Of a stretch of DNA of 18,374 bases, positions 8,155-15,294 are shown in pieces. Location: assembly GCA_002254335.1 (NCBI GenBank), contig NIVA01000016.1, positions 1 to 18,374 on the forward strand, in the 5' to 3' direction. Origin of the DNA: Bacteroidetes bacterium 4572_114 (GTDB lineage: Bacteria; Bacteroidota; Bacteroidia; Bacteroidales; 4484-276). Under the pieces are notes generated by a model, which was given only the letters and a program-made list of their open reading frames with translations, was not told the DNA's origin and searched no databases. The translations under genes and the position numbers were made by a program. Position 1 is the stretch's first letter; every line of letters starts with the position of its first letter.

Positions 8155-8994
8155 TTGAAAACAACAGCAAACTATATCATCCTTACAATTATATTTTTAG
8201 CACTATTGGCATCTTGTTCAATGGAGCGAAAAATTGCCAAAGGTTTCCTTACCATCAAAGACAGCCTGTCGGTATTGTTAATTCAACCCGGTTACATTTA
8301 TAAGACAAATGCCAAAACCTGGGAAATTGAAAATTTTGAAGACCTCTCCGGTTGGGTGCAAGATTCCATTTTATATGATAAGAGCTTATTTATTAAGGAA
8401 GTTGACGATTCCATATTCTTTGAAAAATATTTCTCGGGCTTACAAAATGGATTGATAAACTTGGGGATCACTGTATTTAACCAGGATCGAATTGTTGATT
8501 TTATGAATGTTAAAGGTACCGCCTTTCAAGTGGCCGTGGTACAATTAGAATTAGAGGAAGACATCTACCCATACCGTGCCGAAGAAATTTTTGATGATAC
8601 GGTGGCCTACTACGAGGATTTTAATTTAAACACAGTAAATGTGAACAACTGGTATGAAATCACCAAACTCAACGATCCGCTTGCCATAAACAACTTGTTA
8701 TACGCCAGCCACTATGTTATGGATGAATTGGAAGGACGGTTCGCCAACAACATCTTCACCGGCGAAGTAAAATTCAAATACAATTTAACCCCAATGGACG
8801 TTAACAAAATATACAACCTCGCCCAAATGCTTGGCGAAAAGTATGCCGGTTATGTTTTCGATTACATGCTCAACGAACACGTGTACCGGAACATTGGCAA
8901 CCATGTCCGCCCAGGGACCTATTTTCATTACGATCCCCAAATCAAAACACTATATCCTGCCGGTGCAGACCGGTTTATCTTTTTAGATAATTAA
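8155..8994 (+). CDS. Lipoprotein of unknown function
   Basis: The 279-residue product begins at a TTG codon. That start is chosen because it supplies a full lipoprotein signal: hydrophobic residues 7-18 and the lipobox LASC, with lipidation at about Cys21. The first ATG (8221) would remove it. The mature protein has no acidic stretch after the cysteine (SMERK), so it is more likely periplasm-facing than surface-exposed. The sequence is acidic and rich in aromatic residues, with no repeats or catalytic motifs I can name. It stands alone between two non-coding intervals. I do not recognise the family. Confidence 0.75.
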   Translation: MKTTANYIILTIIFLALLASCSMERKIAKGFLTIKDSLSVLLIQPGYIYKTNAKTWEIENFEDLSGWVQDSILYDKSLFIKEVDDSIFFEKYFSGLQNGLINLGITVFNQDRIVDFMNVKGTAFQVAVVQLELEEDIYPYRAEEIFDDTVAYYEDFNLNTVNVNNWYEITKLNDPLAINNLLYASHYVMDELEGRFANNIFTGEVKFKYNLTPMDVNKIYNLAQMLGEKYAGYVFDYMLNEHVYRNIGNHVRPGTYFHYDPQIKTLYPAGADRFIFLDN

Positions 8995-9366
8995 TTGCCT
9001 GGAAGCTGTACCAGACTTACTTTCAAAGGCTTTCTTACACAATAATTATTTGCATTATATTACATGTTTATCACGTCAAGGGACAAATACACTTCCCAAA
9101 ACAATTAATTACATGATACACATCACACTTTTTATTATCCTATACATACACTTGTTGTCAAGTTTCAGATTGTTTACACTATAATTTTGCCACTCGTTTT
9201 TTTACTGACTAAATAAACAGTAGTTCTTGCACGGACTTGATTGAAGTAATCAAATTTTTTTTTGCACCCTATTGTTAATAAATAAACAGATGTTATTTTC
9301 TTAACACAAGATTCAACAGAAATCGAATTAAACTAAATTATTGTTAAATTAATTAATTAAATTATT
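8995..9366. other. AT-rich interval and leader of the rhodanese lipoprotein gene
   Basis: No gene is visible. A TAATTTTG box at 9182-9189 fits TAnnTTTG and would start a transcript near 9196, giving a leader of about 170 nt. A leader of that length leaves room for control. Inside it, TTGATT/AATCAA (9237-9242 and 9248-9253) forms a small A/T stem followed by a run of nine T residues (9255-9263), an attenuator-like arrangement. Confidence 0.45.
9182..9189 (+). promoter_or_regulatory. Candidate -7 box for the rhodanese lipoprotein gene
   Basis: TAATTTTG matches the TAnnTTTG consensus. The nearest upstream TTG triplets are about 24 and 27 nt away, longer than ideal, so the promoter call rests on the -7 box alone. 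Confidence 0.35.
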
Positions 9367-10362
9367 ATGAAGAGTTTATTAAAATTTGCCGCAATTTTCG
9401 CGTTTTTGCCATTCATCATGCTTACAAGTTGCAGTGATGACAATGATGACCCACAACCGGAAGCTCAGGATCGTTTTGATGTCCTGAAAAAGTACCTGAT
9501 CGACAACAACATGGATATCAGTACTGTAATTGATGGATGGATTACTACTGCCGATGTGGTTTATGATGCCATGACAGATGCAGATGATGCCAATGATTAC
9601 TACATCATAGACATCCGTAGTGCTGAAGATTTTACAGCTAACCGCATTGAGTGGGCCGTAAATTCTACACTTGGAGATATTTTAACTACTGCTGAAGGCG
9701 CAGGTGGCAAACCAATTATTGTTGTTTGCTATACAGGACAAACTGCAGGCTATGGAGTAATTGCCCTTCGTTTGAGCGGCTATCCAACTGCCAAAGTTAT
9801 GAAGTGGGGAATGTGCTCATGGAATGCTACCACGGCCGGGGCATGGCAAAACAATATTGGCGATGTTGCCATAGGAAATGCAAACTGGTCAGATGCTCCC
9901 GGTGAGATTACAGCCAACGTAGCACAAACAGCCCCTAAAGTTGAGTATATTACTGAAGACGGTGCAGAAATCCTTGCAGGACAAGTAGCCAACATGCTTA
10001 CCAATGGATTTAAAGGCATTACAAGTGTTGACGTACTTGCCAATCCTGACAACCATTTCATAAACAACTTTTGGGCAGCCGATGATGTTACTCATTACGG
10101 GAACATAAAAACTGCTTATCGCATTAAGCCTTTGACCCTTGCTAATGGTGAATATGCCTATCTTGATGGAACAGCCTCTATTGTAACTTATTGCTGGACC
10201 GGGCAAACATCATCAATGATGACCGCATACCTTTCGGTACTCGGTTATGATGCATACAGTTTGAAATTTGGTGCAAATAGTATGATCCATACTAATCTTG
10301 AAAGCCACAAATGGTCGGATGCCCAAATTATGGGCTACGACCTTACAACAGGTGGTAAATAA
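9367..10362 (+). CDS. Surface lipoprotein with two rhodanese-like domains
   Basis: The product has 331 residues. The lipobox LTSC places the lipid on Cys22. The following residues SDDNDDPQPE match the Bacteroidota surface-export signature for lipoproteins, so the mature protein is probably on the cell surface. The first rhodanese-like domain (about 70-160) has YYIIDIRSAEDF and the loop CYTGQT with Cys121. The second (about 195-315) has a diverged N-terminal part and the loop CWTGQT with Cys276. Both loops keep the cysteine that would carry a persulfide but have Thr where classic thiosulfate sulfurtransferases have Arg, so the sulfur donor may not be thiosulfate. A strong terminator follows 12 nt after the stop. 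The next two genes are a porin and a classic sulfurtransferase. Sulfane sulfur handling is inferred; direct evidence is lacking. Confidence 0.85.
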   Translation: MKSLLKFAAIFAFLPFIMLTSCSDDNDDPQPEAQDRFDVLKKYLIDNNMDISTVIDGWITTADVVYDAMTDADDANDYYIIDIRSAEDFTANRIEWAVNSTLGDILTTAEGAGGKPIIVVCYTGQTAGYGVIALRLSGYPTAKVMKWGMCSWNATTAGAWQNNIGDVAIGNANWSDAPGEITANVAQTAPKVEYITEDGAEILAGQVANMLTNGFKGITSVDVLANPDNHFINNFWAADDVTHYGNIKTAYRIKPLTLANGEYAYLDGTASIVTYCWTGQTSSMMTAYLSVLGYDAYSLKFGANSMIHTNLESHKWSDAQIMGYDLTTGGK

Positions 10363-10373
10363 GAGTTTCAATT

Positions 10374-10406
10374 GAAATCCGCAGCAAAAGTTGCGGATTT
10401 CTTTTT
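10374..10406 (+). terminator. Rho-independent terminator after the rhodanese lipoprotein gene
   Basis: Ten-bp arms GAAATCCGCA (10374-10383) and TGCGGATTTC (10392-10401) surround an 8-nt loop and are followed by TTTTT. It sits between the lipoprotein and porin genes, so it would lower or block readthrough into the porin operon. Confidence 0.85.
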
Positions 10407-10443
10407 ATTTGTTTCTAATAAAAAAAATTTAAATCTCTCAATA

Positions 10444-11487
10444 ATGAAAAAAATCTTAATCACTTTATTTGCCCTGATGATCCTATCGCCGGTTGTTATG
10501 AAAGGGCAGGGTTGCATGGAAGCCAAATCAGAAGATGGTGTAAACGTAATGGGATATCTGCAGCCACAGTTCGAGTACAACGAAAATAATGGTAATGCTA
10601 CCAGTAATTTTTATTTTCAACGTGCCCGGATTGGTGTAATGGGGACAATACCTTACGACTTTAGTTATTATGCATTGGTTGAATTTAGCCCAAAAATTGG
10701 CGGGCCATATTTGCTCGATTTTTTCATTACATGGCACCGCTTGGGGCCATGGGCAAATATTTCAGTTGGTCAGTTTAAGCAACCGTTCGGCCTTGAACTT
10801 TCAACGCCCTGCCAAAAACTCCATACCATAAACCGCTCAAAATTTGTTGGTGAACTTGCCAGCCCTTTCCGCGATATCGGTATTATGGTTTACGGAGGGA
10901 CACCACTGTTTAATAAAGAGCATAATGTGCTGGACTGGAAATTAGCTGTAACCAATGGTTCGGGCGCAAACGTTATTGATAACAACCGCAACAAAACTAT
11001 AACTGCACGCCTGGTATTTTCACCATTGGAATTCTTGCATATTGGCGGAAGTTACAAAACCGGAAAAGTACTCCCACAAGGTGGCGATGACAAATTAACA
11101 AGATATGGAGCAGACATTTCTGTTGAAAAATTCAACTTCTTATTTCAAGGCGAATACATTGGCGGTGTTGATGATGGGTTTAAACTTGATGGCGGTGGTT
11201 GCGGACAAGATCCTACCATTGCCCCGGCAATAGGAGAGTTAAAGAAAAACGGCTTTTCTACTATGTTGCTGTATAAAACACCATGGAACCTTCAGCCTGT
11301 TGTAAAGTACGAAATGTTCGACCCTGATTCAGATGCAGATAATAACATGAAAAGTTCTGCAACATTCGGCCTGAACTATTTCTTTAACGAATGGACACGC
11401 CTCCAGATAAACTATATTATTAACGATTATGCCGGCGTAACCAAGGCAAACAATCAGATTATGGCTCAATTGCAGGTGATTTTTTAA
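10444..11487 (+). CDS. OprO/OprP-type anion porin
   Basis: From the ATG at 10444 the product has 347 residues, with a signal peptide MKKILITLFALMILSPVVMKGQG and a C-terminal phenylalanine typical of outer membrane beta-barrels. Alternating hydrophobic strands run through the protein (for example YLQPQFEYN, FYFQRARIGVMG, YALVEFSPKIG, ISVGQFKQPFG). The FKQPFGLE segment after the first strands is characteristic of the phosphate-selective porin O/P family. These trimeric channels pass anions. Next to sulfurtransferases the substrate could be a sulfur oxyanion, which is inference. The open frame extends back to 10372, but that extension covers the upstream terminator and would hide the signal peptide, so it is rejected. 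The sulfurtransferase gene follows after 29 nt. Confidence 0.85.
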   Translation: MKKILITLFALMILSPVVMKGQGCMEAKSEDGVNVMGYLQPQFEYNENNGNATSNFYFQRARIGVMGTIPYDFSYYALVEFSPKIGGPYLLDFFITWHRLGPWANISVGQFKQPFGLELSTPCQKLHTINRSKFVGELASPFRDIGIMVYGGTPLFNKEHNVLDWKLAVTNGSGANVIDNNRNKTITARLVFSPLEFLHIGGSYKTGKVLPQGGDDKLTRYGADISVEKFNFLFQGEYIGGVDDGFKLDGGGCGQDPTIAPAIGELKKNGFSTMLLYKTPWNLQPVVKYEMFDPDSDADNNMKSSATFGLNYFFNEWTRLQINYIINDYAGVTKANNQIMAQLQVIF

Positions 11488-11516
11488 AAATAATTATTTA
11501 TATAAAAATAAAAAAC

Positions 11517-12362
11517 ATGAAATATTTTATTGGATTTTTTGCTCTGTTAATCCTGTGCAATGTTAACGTTAAATCACAGGATTTCATCTCGGCCAAAGAT
11601 TTTATGGCCGAACTGAAAAAGAATAAAGAACTTGTTGTAATTGATGCCAACACCGCCGAAAATTATGGCAAAAGACACGTTAGGGGCGCTATAAACATCC
11701 CTCATAAAGAACTTTACAACGAAACCGAAATAAAGGGATTGCTCAAAAGCCCCGAAGAACTTGGCAAATATTTTGGCGAAAAGGGTGTTGGCAATACTGA
11801 TGCGATTGTTGTTTACGACAATGGGTCTGGCAAATTCAACAGCCGGGTATATTGGGTACTGAAATATCTCGGTGCCGAAAATGTAAAACTCCTGCATAAA
11901 GACCTGGAAAAATCATGGCGTGCAGCCAGGATTCCTCTTATCTCCAGTCCAACGAAGCCAAAAGCTAAAACATTTACGGTAAAACTAAATAACAGCATTT
12001 ATGCAACGATGGATGATGTAAAAGCCGGAAATGCAATGCTTGTTGATGCAAGGTCGTCCGGCGAATATAATGGTACTTCAGAAAAGCCTGTAAGTAAAGG
12101 GCATATCCCCGGGGCCATTAATATCGAATACAAAGAGTTCCTCCAGGATAACGGTAACTTCAAATCAAAAGAAGAAATTGAAGCCGTTGCCAAAAAACAT
12201 GGCCTTGATCCAAGTAAACCAGTTATCCTCTATTGCGAAACCAGTGTCCGCGCATGTCCAATATTTGTAGCTTTAACCAGTGTAGGATATGGAGATGTTA
12301 AAGTTTATGATGGAGCTTACAACGAGTGGGTAACAGTGCCCAATAATCCTATCGAAAAGTAA
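11517..12362 (+). CDS. Periplasmic two-domain sulfurtransferase (rhodanese)
   Basis: The 281-residue product has a signal peptide (MKYFIGFFALLILCNVNVKSQ) and no lipobox. The N-terminal rhodanese domain (about 24-140) contains VVIDANTAENYGKRHVRGAINIP but has VYDNGSG where the catalytic cysteine would be, as in the structural domain of two-domain enzymes. The C-terminal domain (about 155-280) has LVDARSSGEYNG and the active loop CETSVR with Cys240 and the Arg of the C-X4-R pattern. The family transfers sulfane sulfur from thiosulfate or 3-mercaptopyruvate to a thiol acceptor or cyanide. It forms an operon with the porin and ends at a strong terminator 23 nt after the stop. Confidence 0.9.
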   Translation: MKYFIGFFALLILCNVNVKSQDFISAKDFMAELKKNKELVVIDANTAENYGKRHVRGAINIPHKELYNETEIKGLLKSPEELGKYFGEKGVGNTDAIVVYDNGSGKFNSRVYWVLKYLGAENVKLLHKDLEKSWRAARIPLISSPTKPKAKTFTVKLNNSIYATMDDVKAGNAMLVDARSSGEYNGTSEKPVSKGHIPGAINIEYKEFLQDNGNFKSKEEIEAVAKKHGLDPSKPVILYCETSVRACPIFVALTSVGYGDVKVYDGAYNEWVTVPNNPIEK

Positions 12363-12384
12363 ACATTGATAAAATAAATATTCA

Positions 12385-12418
12385 AGCCGTTCTGTGTTTC
12401 GCAGGGCGGCTTTTTTTA
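12385..12418 (+). terminator. Rho-independent terminator of the porin-sulfurtransferase operon
   Basis: An 11-bp stem AAGCCGTTCTG (12385-12395) with CAGGGCGGCTT (12403-12413) has two G-U pairs, a 7-nt loop and a run of seven T residues at 12412-12418. Confidence 0.9.
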
Positions 12419-12489
12419 TTTTTGCCAGGTTTTGGGGAAAATGAATGATTAAATGCTAAAATGATAGAGTGCTTGATTAGTAAATATAA

Positions 12490-12635
12490 TTGAGTCCACT
12501 CCGAAAAGTCAAAAAATAAAAAATGCCACAAAACACTAAGACACAAAACTCCACAAAAGGAAGAAAGTCAACAAATTAGTTTTAGTAAAATTTAGTGATT
12601 TAGTGGCTAAAAAATACTTTTCGGAGTGGACTCAA
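12490..12635. mobile_element. 146-bp MITE-like element with 20-bp terminal inverted repeats
   Basis: The ends TTGAGTCCACTCCGAAAAGT (12490-12509) and the exact reverse complement (12616-12635) are perfect inverted repeats. Immediately outside lies AATATAA on the left (12483-12489) and AATATAA on the right (12636-12642), an exact 7-bp direct repeat that looks like a target-site duplication. The interior is AT-rich with smaller internal inverted repeats (GCCAC near 12525 and GTGGC near 12603; CACTAA and TTAGTG) and no coding capacity. It would need a transposase supplied elsewhere. It sits between the sulfurtransferase terminator and the mobA-mobB gene, about 90 nt before the latter. Confidence 0.75.
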
Positions 12636-12731
12636 AATATAAAAATTTAATCATTTTCACATTGAAGCCCCGCAGTTGCGGGATTTCGCTACGCTCAACA
12701 TTACATCATTGAAGCAATACATCACAGAACC

Positions 12732-13937
12732 ATGAAACAAAAAGTAACAGGGATAATACTTGCAGGTGGCCAAAGCAAACGGATGGGCACTGAAAAAGGG
12801 CTGGTTAAATTCAATGGGAAACCATTAATTGAATATGCCCTGGCTGCCTTAAAACCTATTTGCGGTGAAATCCTGATAAGTGCCAACTCATCTTCCTATG
12901 ATAATTTAGGATACCCTGTTTTTGCTGATATAATTCCTGGTTCCGGCCCCATGGGTGGGATATTTACCTGCCTTTTAAAATCAAATAACGATCTAAATTT
13001 TGTACTTTCCTGCGATACACCACTTGTTGACAACCATACAATTTTACAAATCCTTGAAGGTTCATCAGGTTTTGATGCCACAGTGCCCTGGCATGGAAAT
13101 GAGTTTTTCGAGCCTCTTTGTGCTGTTTATCACAAAAATATAATTCCGGTTTTTGAGGAGTGTATCAAAGACGGAAATTTTAAAATACCTGATTTATTAA
13201 AAAAGGTAAACACACATAAAATCCAGACGGGAAAAAAGAAGGGTCTTGATCCCAATGTATTTTATAATGTAAATTCAAAAAAACAACTATATGACTTGGA
13301 AAACCTAACAGGTTTCAATCCCGCACGTGCGGGACAGTTAGGTTTAAGAGACCTCCCCATTCCGGGTATAAACCTAACAGGTCTTGAAGACCTGTTAGGT
13401 TTTCAGCAATTCCCCAACCTGTTGATGATAGCCGGCACCGGACGAAAAGTGGGCAAAACAACCCTGGCATGTAAAGTCATCCGGCACATTTCCAAAAAAC
13501 ATAATGTTGTTGGGATTAAAATATCGCCGCACATGCACAATCAGGTCAATGGCCAGAAAATCATCGCCCAGGGGCCGGATTACCTCATTATAGAGGAGAC
13601 CAACCCCGGTTCGGACAAAGATAGTTCCAGGATGCTGCGGGCCGGGGCCACACAGGTTTTCTACCTCCAGACCAAAGACCGGCACTTCCAGGCACCCTTT
13701 CAAACCCTGATGGGCCTCATCCCAAAAGGGCAACCCATTGTTTGCGAATCCGGCGCATTGCTCAATTATGCCAAACCAGGACTGTTCATATTGGTAAAAC
13801 GCCAGGGCCAGACCGCCTTCAAAAAAGGCATCGATCAACTCCCTTACCAGCCCGACAGGTGGGTTATTTTTGATGGGGAGGGGTTTGATTTGGAGGCTAC
13901 GGGGATACAATTTGACCCTGGTGGCTGGCGGTTATGA
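12732..13937 (+). CDS. mobA: Fused MobA-MobB molybdenum cofactor protein
   Basis: The 401-residue product joins two functions. Residues 1 to about 188 are MobA, the GTP:molybdopterin guanylyltransferase, with LAGGQSKRMG at 10-19, then GPMGGI and a VLSCDTPLV metal-binding motif. Residues about 228-400 are MobB-like, with the Walker A motif GTGRKVGKTT at 235-244 and the family motif DSSRMLRAGA near 300. The fused protein would attach GMP to molybdopterin and hand the cofactor to enzymes of the DMSO reductase type. The linker of about 35 residues (190-224) is encoded by a palindromic repeat (see 13301-13402) that keeps the frame open. The stop codon overlaps another copy of the same repeat. The gene implies Mo or W enzymes in the cell, none of which are in this window. 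Confidence 0.88.
   Translation: MKQKVTGIILAGGQSKRMGTEKGLVKFNGKPLIEYALAALKPICGEILISANSSSYDNLGYPVFADIIPGSGPMGGIFTCLLKSNNDLNFVLSCDTPLVDNHTILQILEGSSGFDATVPWHGNEFFEPLCAVYHKNIIPVFEECIKDGNFKIPDLLKKVNTHKIQTGKKKGLDPNVFYNVNSKKQLYDLENLTGFNPARAGQLGLRDLPIPGINLTGLEDLLGFQQFPNLLMIAGTGRKVGKTTLACKVIRHISKKHNVVGIKISPHMHNQVNGQKIIAQGPDYLIIEETNPGSDKDSSRMLRAGATQVFYLQTKDRHFQAPFQTLMGLIPKGQPIVCESGALLNYAKPGLFILVKRQGQTAFKKGIDQLPYQPDRWVIFDGEGFDLEATGIQFDPGGWRL
13301..13402. repeat. AAACCTAACAGG palindrome pair inside the mobA-mobB gene
   Basis: The first half has AAACCTAAC (13301-13309) and GTTAGGTTT (13337-13345) flanking the perfect palindrome CCCGCACGTGCGGG (13320-13333). The second half is AAACCTAACAGGTCTT (13370-13385), one base G, then its exact reverse complement (13387-13402). 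The stretch encodes NLTGF...NLTGL..LLGF in frame. A related CCCGCA-GT-TGCGGG palindrome lies upstream of the gene at 12669-12682. Confidence 0.8.
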
Positions 13938-13973
13938 AACCTAACAGGTTTTGAAAACCTGTTAGGTTTTTGG
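13937..13973 (+). terminator. AAACCTAACAGG palindrome serving as terminator of mobA-mobB
   Basis: AAACCTAACAGGTTTT (13937-13952), one base G, then the exact reverse complement (13954-13969) ends in T residues. Its first base is the last base of the TGA stop codon. Apart from compensating changes at the tip (TTTTGAAAA versus TCTTGAAGA) it is the same 33-nt element as the one inside the gene. Either orientation could terminate transcription. Confidence 0.7.
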
Positions 13974-14045
13974 CAATATGACCGCAAATAATTATGAGTG
14001 CGGATATATTGACGAGTTGGGAATAACTAAAACCATTAGCTTTGA

Positions 14046-14270
14046 AAAAAAATAGTAATAATATCTCAATCAAAGAAAAAGAAGGGCAACCCTTCCAAAA
14101 AACGAACCGAAGATTTTAAAAGTTTTGCAGATCAGCATTTAATAACTTTACCTGAGGGTTATAAATTCAGCCGGGAGGAAGCAAATGACCGGTTTGATGA
14201 ATTTCTTTCCAATACTATTAAAGTTGATCAATTCCAGATGGTGGGCCGGGAGAAAAGGAATGAAAGATAA
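14046..14270 (+). pseudogene. Decayed antitoxin paralogue
   Basis: An open frame without a start codon ends at the TAA at 14268. Its middle part (14112-14195) encodes DFKSFADQHLITLPEGYKFS followed by REEANDR. That closely matches the end of the intact antitoxin downstream (FKKFADRHLIDLPADYKFD then REEANER). The N-terminal half of the antitoxin is missing, and the place where the toxin should begin instead continues as RFDEFLSNTIKVDQFQMVG. It looks like the leftover of an older toxin-antitoxin copy. Confidence 0.6.
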
Positions 14271-14282
14271 AGGTATTCTTTA

Positions 14283-14312
14283 TTGACAATTAAATGAAAA
14301 TCACTATTTTTG
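14283..14312 (+). promoter_or_regulatory. Bacteroidota-type promoter of the toxin-antitoxin pair
   Basis: TTG at 14283-14285, then 19 nt, then TATTTTTG at 14305-14312 matches TTG-N19-TAnnTTTG well. Predicted transcription start is near 14319, just before the ATG at 14329. Confidence 0.6.
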
Positions 14313-14328
14313 TAAAAAGTTTAGCATC

Positions 14329-14553
14329 ATGGAATATTCAGCATTTATCAATATTAACCTGCTACCCGGTGAAGCAAGAAAGGAATTGGAAACCTTTTAT
14401 GAATTTTTACTTTTCAAATATAAACACTTCAAACATGAGAAAGAAGATGCTCTTGAAGATAGAGTAAAAAAATTCAAGAAATTTGCAGACCGGCATTTGA
14501 TCGACTTACCTGCGGATTATAAGTTTGACCGGGAGGAAGCAAATGAAAGATAG
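14329..14553 (+). CDS. DUF2281-like antitoxin
   Basis: A 74-residue charged helical protein. It begins MEYSAFININLLPGEARKEL and includes ETFYEFLLFKYKHF, which resembles the DUF2281/VapB-like antitoxins paired with PIN toxins. The C-terminal part DLPADYKFDREEANER would be the toxin-binding end. The stop codon lies inside the toxin gene: the toxin ATG at 14543 overlaps the last codons by 11 nt, so translation is coupled. The partner would be neutralised by direct binding, and the complex probably represses the promoter at 14283, which is inferred from the family. Confidence 0.75.
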   Translation: MEYSAFININLLPGEARKELETFYEFLLFKYKHFKHEKEDALEDRVKKFKKFADRHLIDLPADYKFDREEANER

Positions 14554-14956
14554 GATTTTTTTTGACACCAATATTTTAGTATATTATTTTCAGTCCAAAG
14601 ATGAACCCAGAAAATCAAAAGCCATAAAGTTGATTCATCAAAATTTCTCACGTATTACAATCAGTGTTCAGGTTTTAGGTGAACTTTTTAATGTTTTGAA
14701 GAAAAAAGGAAATGAGCATTCTAAATGTGCTTCCATTGTTAAAGCCTGCATGAGAGATTTTCGCACTTTTGATATTCAAACAAATCATGTTGCCCTGGCC
14801 TTAAAAATCAACCAAAAATATAGTTTCAGCTACTTCGACTCCCTAATCATCGCCTCAGCCTTGGAAGCTGATTGCAAAACTTTATACACCGAAGATTTAC
14901 AGCACAATCAATTGATCGAAAATCGGCTTAGGATTATAAATCCATTCATAGATTAA
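14543..14956 (+). CDS. PIN domain toxin (VapC-like ribonuclease)
   Basis: From the ATG at 14543 the product has 137 residues. The four acidic residues of PIN nucleases are visible: D8 in FFDTNIL, E47 in VLGELFN, D99 in YFDSLIIASA and D118 in YTEDLQ. The family cuts RNA, often tRNA or rRNA, in a Mg-dependent way. The frame opens at 14525, but the start at 14543 is preferred because GGAGG lies 7 nt upstream, an unusual Shine-Dalgarno match for this phylum, and because PIN proteins begin just before the first aspartate. All catalytic residues are present, so the toxin is probably active. Confidence 0.85.
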   Translation: MKDRIFFDTNILVYYFQSKDEPRKSKAIKLIHQNFSRITISVQVLGELFNVLKKKGNEHSKCASIVKACMRDFRTFDIQTNHVALALKINQKYSFSYFDSLIIASALEADCKTLYTEDLQHNQLIENRLRIINPFID

Positions 14957-14965
14957 ATCCCCCCA

Positions 14966-15291
14966 TCACCACACCACCTTCACACACTTCCCCGAAACCC
15001 TTTTCAAAACCTCATCAAAATCATCCAGGCTTTTCAACATCACTTCCGAATTTTCGGCATGGCAGGTTAAGCAGGCCCCAACGGCAAGGATGCGTTTTTC
15101 CTCTTCGATATTAAACGGCCTTACCAATCGCTGGTTGTTGTCCAACCTTTCCTTTCACTGGGGAAACCAATCCTGGCATCATTTGGGAGGCCGTTGTATT
15201 TGCTTGGGGCAAACTGCGAGGCAAATTTCCAATAGAACAAGTAACCAGTTTTTCCTTCTGTGACAAACCCCAGCTTCCAACGGATTACAGG
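14966..15291 (-). pseudogene. 3' fragment of a multiheme cytochrome gene
   Basis: The reverse strand encodes RPFNIEEEKRILAVGACL followed by TCHAENSEVMLKSLDDFDEVLKR and the stop TGA. This is nearly the same as the end of the intact cytochrome at 17119-18374, including the CLTCH heme site. Upstream, after a one-base deletion near 15125-15135, similarity continues in another frame as KFASQFAPSKYNGLPNDARI then GFPSERKGWTTT, matching TSQFVSNNYDGLPEDAWIGF then LGERKGWTTT of the intact gene. Similarity stops at about 15291, four bases before the neighbouring gene's stop codon. It is a truncated, frameshifted paralogue. Confidence 0.85.
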
Positions 15292-15294
15292 AGG

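Noticed and set aside
10372..10443. N-terminal extension of the porin gene from 10372
   Set aside because: It overlaps the terminator hairpin and would bury the signal peptide that starts at 10444.
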